Shown here one piece after another: positions 53,794-63,198 of a stretch of 64,000 bases of DNA. The DNA is from Acidobacteriaceae bacterium (GTDB taxonomy: Bacteria; Acidobacteriota; Terriglobia; Terriglobales; Acidobacteriaceae): positions 108,446 through 172,445 of the forward strand of contig PLSM01000182.1 in assembly GCA_003165075.1 (NCBI GenBank), given 5' to 3'. The position numbers were made by a program, and so were the translations under genes. Position 1 is the first letter of the stretch. Every line of letters starts with the position of its first letter. The notes beneath the pieces are model-generated. The model was given only the letters and a program-made list of their open reading frames with translations. It was not told the origin of the DNA and ran no database searches.

Positions 53794-55704
53794 TTGCTTC
53801 ACGCGTTCAAACAATTGACGGTTTTCGTCGCCTTGACACTCTTTGTTATGCACACAGCCTGGGCACAGGAGGCTTCTCAATCCAAACCACAGGGTGGGAT
53901 GCGATCATCTCAAGACGGAATGGCTAACGCGGGCCCTCATCAGGCGGTGTTTGATAGCGAGCACCGCCCCATCACCGCGGGTGGCTTTGTGAAATCAGGC
54001 CCTATCATTTTCCAGGATGTTGCCCAGGCAGCAGGCCTTGCGGGCTGGCATCACACGGCCGGTACGCCTGCAAAGCGCCTCATCCTGGAGGCAAAAGGCC
54101 CAGGCGTTTGTCTGCTGGACTATGACAACGACGGCTGGCTGGATATCTATCTCGTAAACGGATCGACCTACAAGGCGCTCGACGGCAAGGAAGCGCCGCC
54201 TCAGGCAGCTCTTTTTCACAACAATCACGATGGGACGTTTACCAATGTGACGAAGACTACCGGGGTCACCAACGACCGGTGGGGATACGGGTGCACGGTC
54301 GGCGATTATGACAACGATGGCTGGCCAGATCTCTATGTCACGAACTACGGCAGCAATCGCCTGTACCACAATAACCATGACGGAACGTTTACCGACGTCG
54401 CGGAAAAGGCGGGCGTGACAGTGGGAACATGGTCAACAGGCGCAACCTTCGGCGACTACGATGGCGACGGCCGGTTGGACCTTTTCGTTGACGGCTATGC
54501 TCGAATTGATTTGGCCAATCCTCCGATTTCCGGTTCGAAGGCGGCCGGCTACGCTGCCTGCGAGTACCGCGGCGCGCAAGTGATGTGCGGCCCGCGAGGC
54601 CTGAAGGGCGAACAGGATCATCTCTTCCACAACAATGGAGACGGAACCTTTACAGACGTCAGCAAGAAGCTGGGTGTAGACGATCCCAACGGATACTACG
54701 GCCTTGGGGTGTTGTTTGTGGACGTGAATGGGGATGGCAAACCGGATCTGCTGGTGGCCAACGATTCTACTCCGAACTATTTGTATATGAACAAAGGGGA
54801 TGGGACATTCGAAGATCAGAGTTACATCAGTGGATACGCAGTCAATAAGGATGGCCGCGAGATTGCCAATATGGGAATTGCGGTCGGCGACTATGAGAAT
54901 AATGGCCACCTTTCCATCGTGAACACCAGCTTCGGCGATGACTACGTTGTTCTGTTCCAGAACGACGGAACAGGGTTTTTCACGGATGTCAGCTATCAGA
55001 CAGGCCTGGCAATAGCCTCCATGCCGTTTGTCAAGTTCGCTGACGGATTTCTCGACTATGACAATGACGGGTGGAAGGACCTGCTCATTGTGAATGGGCA
55101 CGTGTACCCGGAAGTAGATCAGCACCCAGAGTGGGGAACCAGCTATGCCGAGCGCCCGTTGCTGTACCACAACCTGAAGAATGGCAAGTTCGATCTGGTT
55201 CCCGCAGTCGAGGGGACTGGGCTTGCGGTGGTCAGCGTTGGCCGTGGCGCTGCATTTGGCGATATCTTCAACGACGGAAAGATCGACGTCGTCATCAACA
55301 ATATGGACGGCGTTCCCGTCCTGCTTCGCAACGTGAACCAGGACCACCACCAATGGGTTGAGTTGGGTCTCATTGGAGGCCCAAAGAGTCCGCGCGATGC
55401 GGTAGGAGCAACTGTCTACCTTCAGGCGGGCGGAATTCGTCAACGTGGAGATGTCCTGAGCGGCGGCAGCTATCTATCCTCCAACGATATGCGAGTCCAC
55501 TTTGGGCTGGGCGACGCCATTGACGCCGGCACTGCGGAGATTCATTGGCCTTCAGGAGTCAAGGAGACGGTGAAGTTGCCTGCGGTAGATCGCATCTACA
55601 CCATTACAGAAGGCAAGGGCATCACCGGTGCACTTTGCGGAGGCAACCCCTGCGAGGATGCAAATGCCCCGGCCAACATGACACCAAAGTCCACTTCACA
55701 TTAA
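53794..55704 (+). CDS. Exported CRTAC1-family protein, copy 2
   Basis: The 636-residue paralogue of the previous gene. I place the start at a TTG at 53794 since GAAGGGA lies six bases before it and the signal peptide (AFKQLTVFVALTLFVMHTAWAQ) follows at once; a TTG at 53779 is the alternative. FG-GAP loops include DYDNDGWLDIYLVNGS, DYDNDGWPDLYVTNYG and DYDGDGRLDLFV. The ASPIC/UnbV domain ends in CGGNPC plus a 15-residue tail absent from copy 1. Copy 1 and 2 are probably co-transcribed. A binding role outside the cytoplasm is likely; no enzymatic site was recognised. Confidence 0.85.
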   Translation: MLHAFKQLTVFVALTLFVMHTAWAQEASQSKPQGGMRSSQDGMANAGPHQAVFDSEHRPITAGGFVKSGPIIFQDVAQAAGLAGWHHTAGTPAKRLILEAKGPGVCLLDYDNDGWLDIYLVNGSTYKALDGKEAPPQAALFHNNHDGTFTNVTKTTGVTNDRWGYGCTVGDYDNDGWPDLYVTNYGSNRLYHNNHDGTFTDVAEKAGVTVGTWSTGATFGDYDGDGRLDLFVDGYARIDLANPPISGSKAAGYAACEYRGAQVMCGPRGLKGEQDHLFHNNGDGTFTDVSKKLGVDDPNGYYGLGVLFVDVNGDGKPDLLVANDSTPNYLYMNKGDGTFEDQSYISGYAVNKDGREIANMGIAVGDYENNGHLSIVNTSFGDDYVVLFQNDGTGFFTDVSYQTGLAIASMPFVKFADGFLDYDNDGWKDLLIVNGHVYPEVDQHPEWGTSYAERPLLYHNLKNGKFDLVPAVEGTGLAVVSVGRGAAFGDIFNDGKIDVVINNMDGVPVLLRNVNQDHHQWVELGLIGGPKSPRDAVGATVYLQAGGIRQRGDVLSGGSYLSSNDMRVHFGLGDAIDAGTAEIHWPSGVKETVKLPAVDRIYTITEGKGITGALCGGNPCEDANAPANMTPKSTSH

Positions 55705-55833
55705 GCCACGGGTCAGCCGGAAGACTGCCTGCTGCACACTCGAAACCAATGTGGAAACTGGACGCTGCTCACATTTGACTGCTGCTTGAATCTGCCTAAG
55801 CACCCTCACGATCAACAGATGCGAGGCCAAGCA

Positions 55834-56631
55834 CTATCGCGTGAGGGAACTAATGGTTGCCTTTGTCGCTCCGGTGGAGACGCCTCCGTCTACCAAGAGT
55901 ATCTGGCCAGTAACGTAGCGGCTAGACTCGGAGGCGAGAAAGACAATGGCTCCATCCAAGTCGTCAGGCTGACCAGGCCGCTTCACCGGGATACGATCAC
56001 AAATGTATTCAACCCATGCCGCATTCTCATACAGAACCTGATTTTGCTTAGTCTTGAACCAGCCTGGTGCAAGGCAATTGACCGTGACGCCCTGACTACC
56101 CCAGTCATCGGCAAGACTCATCGTGAGCTGCCGTATCCCGCCGCGGCTGGCCCCGTAAGGTGCAAGTCCTGCAAATCCTGAAACGCTGGTGACCGAACCA
56201 ATATTGATGATGCGGCCGTAACCGCGTTGAATCATACCTCGTGCAACCGCTTGGGCAACAAAGAATGAACCACGCAGGTTCGTGTCCAGAACCGTGTTCC
56301 AATCGTCCCATGTAACTTCAAGCGCGGGTTTGCGAACGTTGCAGCCTGCGTTGTTGACGAGGATATCGATCTTGCCGAAATGTGCCTCGACCGCTTGGAT
56401 CGCACGCTCAATGCTGGCGTGATCACGCACATCGAGTTCGGCTGAAAAGGTTCGCCGGCCCAGAGACTGAATCTCACTGGCAAACGCCGAGAGAGTGTTC
56501 TTGTCCCGGCTGGTGATTGCAAGATCGGCGCCGGCGCGGGCGAGTGCGCGGGCGAAATATTGCCCCAAACCGCGGCTCGTGCCGGTTACGAGTGCGACTT
56601 TACCCGATAAGTCAAACAGCGAGTCATTCAT
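55834..56631 (-). CDS. SDR-family dehydrogenase with Arg in place of the catalytic Lys
   Basis: A 265-residue classical short-chain dehydrogenase similar to gluconate 5-dehydrogenase/3-oxoacyl reductase types. The cofactor motif TGTSRGLGQYFARAL (residues 17-31) and NNAG are intact. The active site has Ser146 and Tyr159, but the expected YxxxK reads YGASR: codon CGC at 56145-56143 encodes Arg163 instead of Lys. Lys to Arg here needs two base changes, so a sequencing slip is unlikely. The enzyme may be altered in activity or use Arg in the same role. It starts 11 bp after an alcohol dehydrogenase gene, in an operon that also contains an MFS transporter, which suggests sugar-acid or polyol oxidation. 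Confidence 0.85.
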   Translation of the reverse strand: MNDSLFDLSGKVALVTGTSRGLGQYFARALARAGADLAITSRDKNTLSAFASEIQSLGRRTFSAELDVRDHASIERAIQAVEAHFGKIDILVNNAGCNVRKPALEVTWDDWNTVLDTNLRGSFFVAQAVARGMIQRGYGRIINIGSVTSVSGFAGLAPYGASRGGIRQLTMSLADDWGSQGVTVNCLAPGWFKTKQNQVLYENAAWVEYICDRIPVKRPGQPDDLDGAIVFLASESSRYVTGQILLVDGGVSTGATKATISSLTR

Positions 56632-56642
56632 TACTTGTGTCC

Positions 56643-57674
56643 TCAGGGTTGTAAAACAACTTTCAGTAGGCCCGGCTCCCGCTCATATAAACGATGGAAC
56701 CATGAAGATCCATCTTCAAGCGGGGCCACGGCAGAGAGTAACGGCTCCACGCGAATGGCGCCGCGCGATATCAACTCGATGCATGCGGGATATTCCCCAG
56801 ACGATGCGCAGGATCCTTGCAGGCGAATCTGGCGTGTCACCGCCGATTGCAGACCAAGTTCAATGGTTGGGGCGACATTGCCAATCAGAGTTACGGCAGC
56901 GCCTTTCCTGACGCTGTCCAAAGCCAGTTTGACGGCGATGGTCGTACCCACACACTCTAGTGCGACGTCTGCGCCGCGCCCCGCTGTCAATTCGATGACC
57001 CGGGGGACAACATCGGCACTGCGAGTGTTGAAAGTCTCAGTAGCACCGAGGCTTCGCGCGAGTTCCAGCCGGCTGTCGTCTATATCAAAGACGAAGACTC
57101 TGCCGGCGCCCGCGAGACGCACCGCCTGCAAGGCAAGCAGGCCAATCATCCCCGCGCCCACCACAACGGCTGTATCGTTCAACGCAACCGGTGTCAACGA
57201 AACGCCGTGTACAGCAACGGATACCGCTTCAATCAGTGCCGCGTGCGGAAACGACAAGCTCTCCGGCAAAGGATAGGCGATCCGCGCCGGAACAGTAACA
57301 AACTCTGCAAATGCACCCACTCGCCGAAAAACCGGCGTTGAAACTCCAATTACCTCGCGATCATCGCAAAGGTTAGCCTGGCCTCGCTGGCAGTAAAAGC
57401 ACTTGCCGCAAAACACGGTCGAGTCAAATGTCACTCGGTCGCCGGCACGAAAGTTTGTCACTGCCTTGCCCACGGATTCAACAACACCCGCAGCCTCATG
57501 CCCCATGACAACAGGAGGGAGCCGCCGGCCCGTGCTGCCATCGTAACCATGCACATCGCTTCCGCATATGCCGCAGGCACGTATACGTATCAGCAACTCG
57601 TCTTCGGCGGGTTGCGGAGTAGGCATATCCACGATGTCGAGTTGCTTATATGCAGAGAGAACAAGCGCCTTCAT
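56643..57674 (-). CDS. Zinc-dependent polyol/sugar dehydrogenase (MDR family, GatD-like)
   Basis: A 343-residue medium-chain dehydrogenase. The catalytic zinc ligands Cys37 (CGICGSD), His59 and Glu60 (GHEAAG) are present, as are the four structural-zinc cysteines Cys89, 92, 95 and 103 (CGKCFYCQRGQANLC). The Rossmann motif VVGAGMIGLLALQAV follows. The GYDGSTGRRLPPVVMGHE segment resembles galactitol-1-phosphate 5-dehydrogenase and L-iditol dehydrogenases. It oxidises a polyol or sugar phosphate with NAD(P). It lies between an MFS transporter gene (104 bp upstream) and an SDR gene (11 bp downstream) on the minus strand, a plausible uptake-and-oxidation operon. Confidence 0.88.
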   Translation of the reverse strand: MKALVLSAYKQLDIVDMPTPQPAEDELLIRIRACGICGSDVHGYDGSTGRRLPPVVMGHEAAGVVESVGKAVTNFRAGDRVTFDSTVFCGKCFYCQRGQANLCDDREVIGVSTPVFRRVGAFAEFVTVPARIAYPLPESLSFPHAALIEAVSVAVHGVSLTPVALNDTAVVVGAGMIGLLALQAVRLAGAGRVFVFDIDDSRLELARSLGATETFNTRSADVVPRVIELTAGRGADVALECVGTTIAVKLALDSVRKGAAVTLIGNVAPTIELGLQSAVTRQIRLQGSCASSGEYPACIELISRGAIRVEPLLSAVAPLEDGSSWFHRLYEREPGLLKVVLQP

Positions 57675-57778
57675 AAAGTCTCCATGCTAGTTCAAGCCAA
57701 TTTTCGCTTTGTCCGAGCTAAATGGTTGAGCACATCATTCCTAATTTACGCGGCAGATCAATTCTGCTTCGCAAATGA

Positions 57779-59098
57779 TCATGATACGACATCAGCGTGC
57801 ACTCGCCGTCCTAATGTCGGCTCAATCTCGCCCAACAGGAATATGTATGCGGCGATTCCAACTGCAAGATAAATCGCAGCCGCGCCAAAGGCCCACGCAA
57901 AGGAATGCCTCGCTGCCATATACCCGGTGAAAATCGGCGCCGCGATTCCAGAGATCTGGCTGGAAAAGTTCATAATGCCGCCCACTCTCCCGACGTTGTG
58001 TCGGCTGGCAATGAGCGAAGGAATTGACCAGCCAACCGGAGCGGCCGCTGACAGTCCTCCGATAGAAACAGTAATCCATATCAGGGCTTGCATCGCATTT
58101 TGTGCATGCGCTGCACCCAAAATACCAAGCCCGCAAGCCGTGCCTCCAACGAGTATGATCTTGCGGACCAAGCTTGCTCTGCAACCGATGCGGATCAGCG
58201 AATCCACCAGCCAGCCGCCCACCAGAAGATCTGCGAATGCCGCAACAAGCCATGGCATGCTTGTATAAAGAAACGAATGGAACAGATCAATATGCCACGC
58301 AAGAGAAAGATAACTCGGCAACCACGTGAGCAAAAGATAAAAGACATAGTTATATGAACCGAATCCGATCGCTAGCCCAATCACTTTGTGTTGTTTCAAA
58401 AGATAGCTAAGCGATGCCGGCTCTTCCGATATCTGCACTTTCGAAACAAGAGTCTCGACTTCTCCTGCGATGTATTGCCGCTCTGCATTGCTCAATTCCG
58501 CCACATCTTCGGGATCGCGATATATCTTCCAGAAGAGAAAGAAGTAGACGAGACTGATAACTCCAGTGGCGGCAAAGCTCCATCGCCAGCCCAACTCAAG
58601 AAGCACCATCCCAATGAGAGGAACGCCGACAGCCGGCGCGAATTTAGCGGCTGCGTCGAAAATGGATGTGGCGAGACCGCGCTCCCTGGGCGGAAACCAG
58701 TAGCCGATGGCTTTTGCATTTGAAGGAAAGGTGGGTGCCTCGCCCACTCCGAGCAGGAACCTGGCTGCAAACAAGCTTGGAATTCCTGGAGATATTGCAG
58801 CCGCGAAGGAGGCCAAGCTCCATAAGAACGTACTTATTCGCCCGACACGCCGGACGCCGCATCTGTCCAACAGAACGCCGACTGGCAGCTGGCATACAGC
58901 ATAAGTCCAGTTATAGGCTCCGGAGAGATAGCCGAATGTAATGCTTGAGATTCCGAAGGAGGCATAGAGCGATGCTTGCGAAACGGAGAGATTGACTCTA
59001 TCAAAGTAGTTGACCAGAACACCGAGACCAAGCAGCAAGGCGATTCCCCAGCTGCGCCGCGGGAGCCTTTGTGGCGGGTTGACTTCCGGACCTCTCAA
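57779..59098 (-). CDS. MFS transporter of the anion:cation symporter (hexuronate/sugar acid) type
   Basis: A 439-residue protein with twelve membrane helices, starting at a TTG (59098) behind GAGGAG. The N-terminal part (VNYFDRVNLSVSQASL) has the NYFDR motif of the ACS family, whose members import hexuronates, glucarate or other organic anions with protons. GVGEAPTFPSNAKAIGYWFPPRERG is a further family landmark. It heads the operon with the alcohol dehydrogenase and the SDR and is divergent from the GH2 gene. A sugar-acid substrate, possibly released by the GH2 enzyme, is inferred from neighbours only. Confidence 0.88.
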   Translation of the reverse strand: MRGPEVNPPQRLPRRSWGIALLLGLGVLVNYFDRVNLSVSQASLYASFGISSITFGYLSGAYNWTYAVCQLPVGVLLDRCGVRRVGRISTFLWSLASFAAAISPGIPSLFAARFLLGVGEAPTFPSNAKAIGYWFPPRERGLATSIFDAAAKFAPAVGVPLIGMVLLELGWRWSFAATGVISLVYFFLFWKIYRDPEDVAELSNAERQYIAGEVETLVSKVQISEEPASLSYLLKQHKVIGLAIGFGSYNYVFYLLLTWLPSYLSLAWHIDLFHSFLYTSMPWLVAAFADLLVGGWLVDSLIRIGCRASLVRKIILVGGTACGLGILGAAHAQNAMQALIWITVSIGGLSAAAPVGWSIPSLIASRHNVGRVGGIMNFSSQISGIAAPIFTGYMAARHSFAWAFGAAAIYLAVGIAAYIFLLGEIEPTLGRRVHADVVS

Positions 59099-59120
59099 CA
59101 GTCTCCTCTGTGGGCTTTTT

Positions 59121-59150
59121 TTGAAAATGAACCAGTTCTGCGAATATAAT
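59121..59150 (+). promoter_or_regulatory. Sigma-70-type promoter of the GH2 gene
   Basis: TTGAAA (59121-59126), 18 bp spacer, TATAAT (59145-59150). Predicted start near 59157. It lies after an in-frame ATG at 59127, which therefore cannot be the start codon on this transcript and supports the TTG at 59226. Confidence 0.6.
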
Positions 59151-59225
59151 TCATCGGGCTATGGTTTGACGCGCGGAGCAGCGCGCTTCGCAGCTGAATT
59201 GATTAAGCTCAAGAAGGGGCAACCA

Positions 59226-61640
59226 TTGATTAGGCGAGATTTTATTAAAGTTGCAGGTGCAGCACTGGCTGCGGCTGCTTTACCAGAAACTCAGTCACTT
59301 GCAGGTCAGCAGGTTGTGGAAGGCAGGGTTATCCTGCCCATGAATCGCAATTGGCGGTATCGTCCAGCACAAGCACATGGCGCGGAGTCTCCGGCCTATG
59401 ACGATTCCGCATTTGAGCGCATCGTCGTTCCCCACACTAACATTCAATTGCCATGGCATAGTTTCGACGATAAGGACTATGAATTTATTTCGACTTATCG
59501 GCGGCGCTTCAAGTTTCCGCGCAGCGCGGTAGGAAAGCGCGTGTTTGTGGATTTTGAAGGAGTCATGACTGCTTCGACCGCTTGGATCAATGGCGTTCGA
59601 TTGGGTGAATATAAGGGTGGGTTTACGCCATTTTCTTTTGAGTTGACGCAATATCTGCACCAGGACGCCGAAAACGTCCTGGTTGTGCAGGTCGATTCCA
59701 CCGAGCGCTCCGATATTCCGCCGTTTGGATACGAAATCGATTACATGACTTTCGGTGGAATCTACAGAGAAGTCGCACTTCGCATTGTTCCCCCCGTATT
59801 TATCGATAACATCTTCGCTCACCCCAAAGATGTGTTGAGCGACAATCCATCCTTGGAGGTGAACTGCTTTCTCGCGGGCGAGATAGCCAAGGATGGCAGT
59901 TATTCTGTTGAGGCTGAGCTTCGCGATGGCGACCGGGTCGTGGCCAAGGAAGTCCGCACGGTTGGGCACGCGCCTTCTGCGGAAGCGACTGCACCTGCGA
60001 ATCCTTCAACTCCGCTTGATCCTTATAATGACGCGTCTGTTTACACCACCCTGGAAACAACAAAAGATCCGGCACGTTGCACAGTTTCACTCACTCGACT
60101 CGGGAGCCTGCAACTTTGGGACATTGAGCAACCCCATCTCTATACAGTTCATGTCAGGCTCATCCACGCCGGGCGCGTGATTGATGAAGACACGCGACGC
60201 GTTGGCTTCCGCGAGGCAGTCTTTACCGATCATGGCTTTTCGCTGAATGGCAAGATCATCAAGTTGCGCGGTTTGGATCGTCATCAAACGTTTCCGTTTG
60301 TCGGGCAGGCAATGCCGGCGCGCGTGCAGCGGCAGGATGCCAATATCCTGCGCAAAGGCCTTCATTGCAATATTGTTCGCACTTCGCATTACCCGCAGTC
60401 GCGTCATTTCCTCGATCGCTGCGACGAAATTGGCCTCCTCGTGCTGGAAGAGATTCCCGGCTGGCAGCATATTGGCAACGAAAGCTGGAAAGAGGTGGCA
60501 ATTGACAATGTTGGGCGGATGATTCGCCGCGACTGGAACCACCCTTCCATCATTCTATGGGGAGTGCGTATCAATGAATCAAAAGACGATCATGACTTTT
60601 ACATTCGGACTAACTCACTGGCGCACCTTCTCGACGATTCCCGACAAACTGGAGGAATTCGGTATTTTCAGGAATCGGAGTTTGTAGAAGATGTATTTAC
60701 AATGAACGATTTCGGATTCCCGTTGAAGGCGCCGAATCATTCCCGCTACTTGAACACGGAGTTTGTCGGCCACACCTTTCCCACCAAGACGACGGACGAT
60801 GACGAGCGGCAACGCGAGCATACCTTGCGCCACGCCCGCATCCATAATCAACTTGCCTCCAATCCTCAATACGCAGGAGGAATTGGCTGGTGCGCCTTTG
60901 ACTACAACACACACGCAAACTTCGGCGCCGGCGACCGCATCTGCTACCACGGAGTTACGGATATCTTCCGCGAGCCAAAGCCAGCCGCGGGCTTCTATAA
61001 GTCGCAATGCGATCCGGCAGAGGAGATAGTGCTCGAGCCCGCCTTTCACTGGGCGCGAGGAGATGAATCCGTCGGCTTCACCAAGGCGGTAATCTGCTCG
61101 AACTGCGATCATCTCAAGCTTTACACTCGCCTCGACAGCATCGAAGGCAACCCATGGACGCCACTCGCGGAGTTGGATCCGGATCGCACGGAGTTTAGCA
61201 ATCTAAAATATCCGCCCTTCATCGTCGATATGAGCAACATCCGTGCCGGGTGGGGGGATTTGCGCATCGACGGCTATCTCGATGGGAAGTTGGTGATGTC
61301 CAAATCACTCTCAGGAAAGGGCGTTGATAACAAGTGTGTTATGTTGGCTGACGATCGGGTGCTGATGGCGGATGGAGCCGATGCAACACGCGTTGTTGTG
61401 CGGGTCGCAGATGAGTTTGGCGCCGTGAGGAACTATGCAAATGACCCTGTGATATTTACTTTGGAAGGCCCTGCGAAGCTGATCGGCGAGAACCCGTTTT
61501 CGCTCGTCGGCGGGACATGCGCTGTTTGGGTTCGGGCCGGAGAGACACCGGGCTCCGTGCGGCTGACAGCCAAGCACCCTCGCTTGGGTTCGCAGACTGT
61601 GGACTTCACGCTAACGGCTGTACCCGACGAAGGAATCTAG
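59226..61640 (+). CDS. Tat-exported GH2-family glycoside hydrolase
   Basis: An 804-residue enzyme. I place the start at a TTG (59226): AAGAAGGGG ends six bases before it, a Tat signal (IRRDFIKVAGAALAAAALP) follows, and the promoter lies at 59121-59150. The GH2 order is seen: jelly-roll sugar-binding domain (residues about 30-190), Ig-like domain, then the TIM barrel with LRGLDRHQTFP, IVRTSHYPQSRHFLDRCDEIG, the acid/base Glu451 in WGVRINES and the probable nucleophile Glu512 in LNTEFVGH. A beta-galactosidase or beta-glucuronidase-type activity is likely. A C-terminal Ig-like domain ends the protein. It is divergent from the MFS/dehydrogenase operon. Confidence 0.88.
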   Translation: MIRRDFIKVAGAALAAAALPETQSLAGQQVVEGRVILPMNRNWRYRPAQAHGAESPAYDDSAFERIVVPHTNIQLPWHSFDDKDYEFISTYRRRFKFPRSAVGKRVFVDFEGVMTASTAWINGVRLGEYKGGFTPFSFELTQYLHQDAENVLVVQVDSTERSDIPPFGYEIDYMTFGGIYREVALRIVPPVFIDNIFAHPKDVLSDNPSLEVNCFLAGEIAKDGSYSVEAELRDGDRVVAKEVRTVGHAPSAEATAPANPSTPLDPYNDASVYTTLETTKDPARCTVSLTRLGSLQLWDIEQPHLYTVHVRLIHAGRVIDEDTRRVGFREAVFTDHGFSLNGKIIKLRGLDRHQTFPFVGQAMPARVQRQDANILRKGLHCNIVRTSHYPQSRHFLDRCDEIGLLVLEEIPGWQHIGNESWKEVAIDNVGRMIRRDWNHPSIILWGVRINESKDDHDFYIRTNSLAHLLDDSRQTGGIRYFQESEFVEDVFTMNDFGFPLKAPNHSRYLNTEFVGHTFPTKTTDDDERQREHTLRHARIHNQLASNPQYAGGIGWCAFDYNTHANFGAGDRICYHGVTDIFREPKPAAGFYKSQCDPAEEIVLEPAFHWARGDESVGFTKAVICSNCDHLKLYTRLDSIEGNPWTPLAELDPDRTEFSNLKYPPFIVDMSNIRAGWGDLRIDGYLDGKLVMSKSLSGKGVDNKCVMLADDRVLMADGADATRVVVRVADEFGAVRNYANDPVIFTLEGPAKLIGENPFSLVGGTCAVWVRAGETPGSVRLTAKHPRLGSQTVDFTLTAVPDEGI

Positions 61641-61850
61641 CATCTCTGTGCCGTTCGGGCCGTTTCGCTTGAAGCGGTGCCCTTGAGAGCCGGAAGGACC
61701 GGCGGCACAGCACCCGCCCGCTAGGCGGCGACTATCAGCATGTTCTGCGGCGCAGACCGGGCAAGGATATCCCGGTGGTTGAAAGAGACTTTACAGGCTT
61801 GGTTGCCGCAGTCCGCAATGACAACGACAAATCGAGCTAGAGGGAACAGG

Positions 61851-62840
61851 ATGCGCGCGTTGGTTTATACCGCGCCACAGCAAGTGGTGCTCGAGGATTG
61901 TCCGCGACCACATCTCGCGGTAGGCGAGAGCGAAATTGCAGTCGATGCAGCAGGAATCTGCGGATCGGATATCTCAGGCTTCCTGGGGTGCAGCCGCAGC
62001 CGAATTCCGCCCATGGTGCTGGGGCATGAACTGGTGGGTCGCACGCCGGACGGACGCCGCGTGGTGGCTAATCCTCTCATTTGTTGCGGTCGTTGCGTGG
62101 CGTGTCTCAGTGGGCGACAGAACCTATGCTCCAACTGGCGTCTGTTGGGCCTGGGCCGAACTCCCGGCTGCTTTGCTCAGTTTGTCTCTGTTCCCGGCAC
62201 TCAGATCTACGAGATCCCTGACGATCTCAGCGATGCACGAGCGTTGACTGCTGAACCGCTTGCCAACATCGTCCATCTCTTCCGGATTGCTGCTCCGCTG
62301 CCCTTCTTCCGTTTGGGAATTGTGGGTTGTGGCACTATGGGTTCGCTGGCGCTGCTGATGGCCCTACGCCTTGGGGTGCGCGAGATTCTTGTGCAAGACG
62401 TGAATGACGCGCGCGTGGAAGTGGCGCGCAAGATGGGTGCGACACTTGCTGTCAACGTCTCCTCCGAGGAGGGCCGCACTGAGGCGCGCCGGTTTGCAGG
62501 CGACGGCTTGGACCTGGTGCTCGACGCTTCGAACCACGGCGTCGCGCGGCAAGCTGCCCTAGATCTTTGCCGCCCTGGAGGCTCGGTCGTACTGCTCGGA
62601 ATGAGTCAAGAGCGCAGCGAGGTCGACTTTGCCGCCAGCATTCGCAAGGAGCAACGCATAGTCATGTCGTTTGCCTATACGCCTCTGGACTTCGAACGTT
62701 CACTGACGCTGCTCAAGGAGGGCGACATCGACCTGACTCCGTGGACTGCCGGAATGCCTCTGTACCAAGGTCAGCAGGCTTTCGAGCGGATGACCTCTGC
62801 GCCCGGGGAAATACTCAAGATGATTTTGCGTGTCAGTTGA
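61851..62840 (+). CDS. Zinc-dependent alcohol dehydrogenase (MDR family)
   Basis: The ATG at 61851 (AGAGGG six bases upstream) gives 329 residues and the usual MDR N-terminus; the frame is open 37 codons further but with no family resemblance. Cys37 (GICGSD), His59 and Glu60 (GHELVG) form the catalytic zinc site, and Cys79, 82, 85 and 93 the structural site. The Rossmann motif is IVGCGTMGSLALLMAL. The domain between is a little shorter than in the 343-residue enzyme at 56643, to which it is only distantly alike. It lies 210 bp after the GH2 gene and may oxidise a released sugar or polyol. The IS21 element follows about 350 bp later. Confidence 0.85.
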   Translation: MRALVYTAPQQVVLEDCPRPHLAVGESEIAVDAAGICGSDISGFLGCSRSRIPPMVLGHELVGRTPDGRRVVANPLICCGRCVACLSGRQNLCSNWRLLGLGRTPGCFAQFVSVPGTQIYEIPDDLSDARALTAEPLANIVHLFRIAAPLPFFRLGIVGCGTMGSLALLMALRLGVREILVQDVNDARVEVARKMGATLAVNVSSEEGRTEARRFAGDGLDLVLDASNHGVARQAALDLCRPGGSVVLLGMSQERSEVDFAASIRKEQRIVMSFAYTPLDFERSLTLLKEGDIDLTPWTAGMPLYQGQQAFERMTSAPGEILKMILRVS

Positions 62841-63189
62841 TACTGGGCAAGCTCTATCTGTAGAGATGGCATTGTTCGATGGCCTGACGACGTGTTCTGC
62901 TCCCTGCCGTGCACGATCGTATCCATCTTGCTTCGCGGAAGATGCGCGTGCAGCGTGATGAGGCTCAGCATTTTTCCGACGAGGCGCTCGTTCCGAAAGC
63001 GCTAATTCGTCGCGCCGCGAGCGGAATGATGCGGGGACACCAAATCCGCGGTATGCGGTCTTGCCGCCGGAGTTGGATGTTCCGCAATTGGTGATGCACC
63101 GTTCAAGAACGCCGGATCCATCGACTCAATATCAACGCGAGAACTTACGCTGTCTGGAGCGGGAAAATTGGCAGGCACCCTTTGTGCGT
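62841..63189. other. Gene-free region between alcohol dehydrogenase and IS element
   Basis: No recognisable gene, ribosome binding site or strong hairpin was found. Short open frames here lack known motifs. Confidence 0.5.
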
Positions 63190-63198
63190 ATTCCGGTC

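Noticed and set aside
61641..61850. GC-rich stem-like sequence after the GH2 gene as a terminator
   Set aside because: The pairing is interrupted and there is no T-run, so it is not strong enough to list.
62909..63094. 61-codon frame before the IS element
   Set aside because: No ribosome binding site and no recognisable sequence; probably chance.
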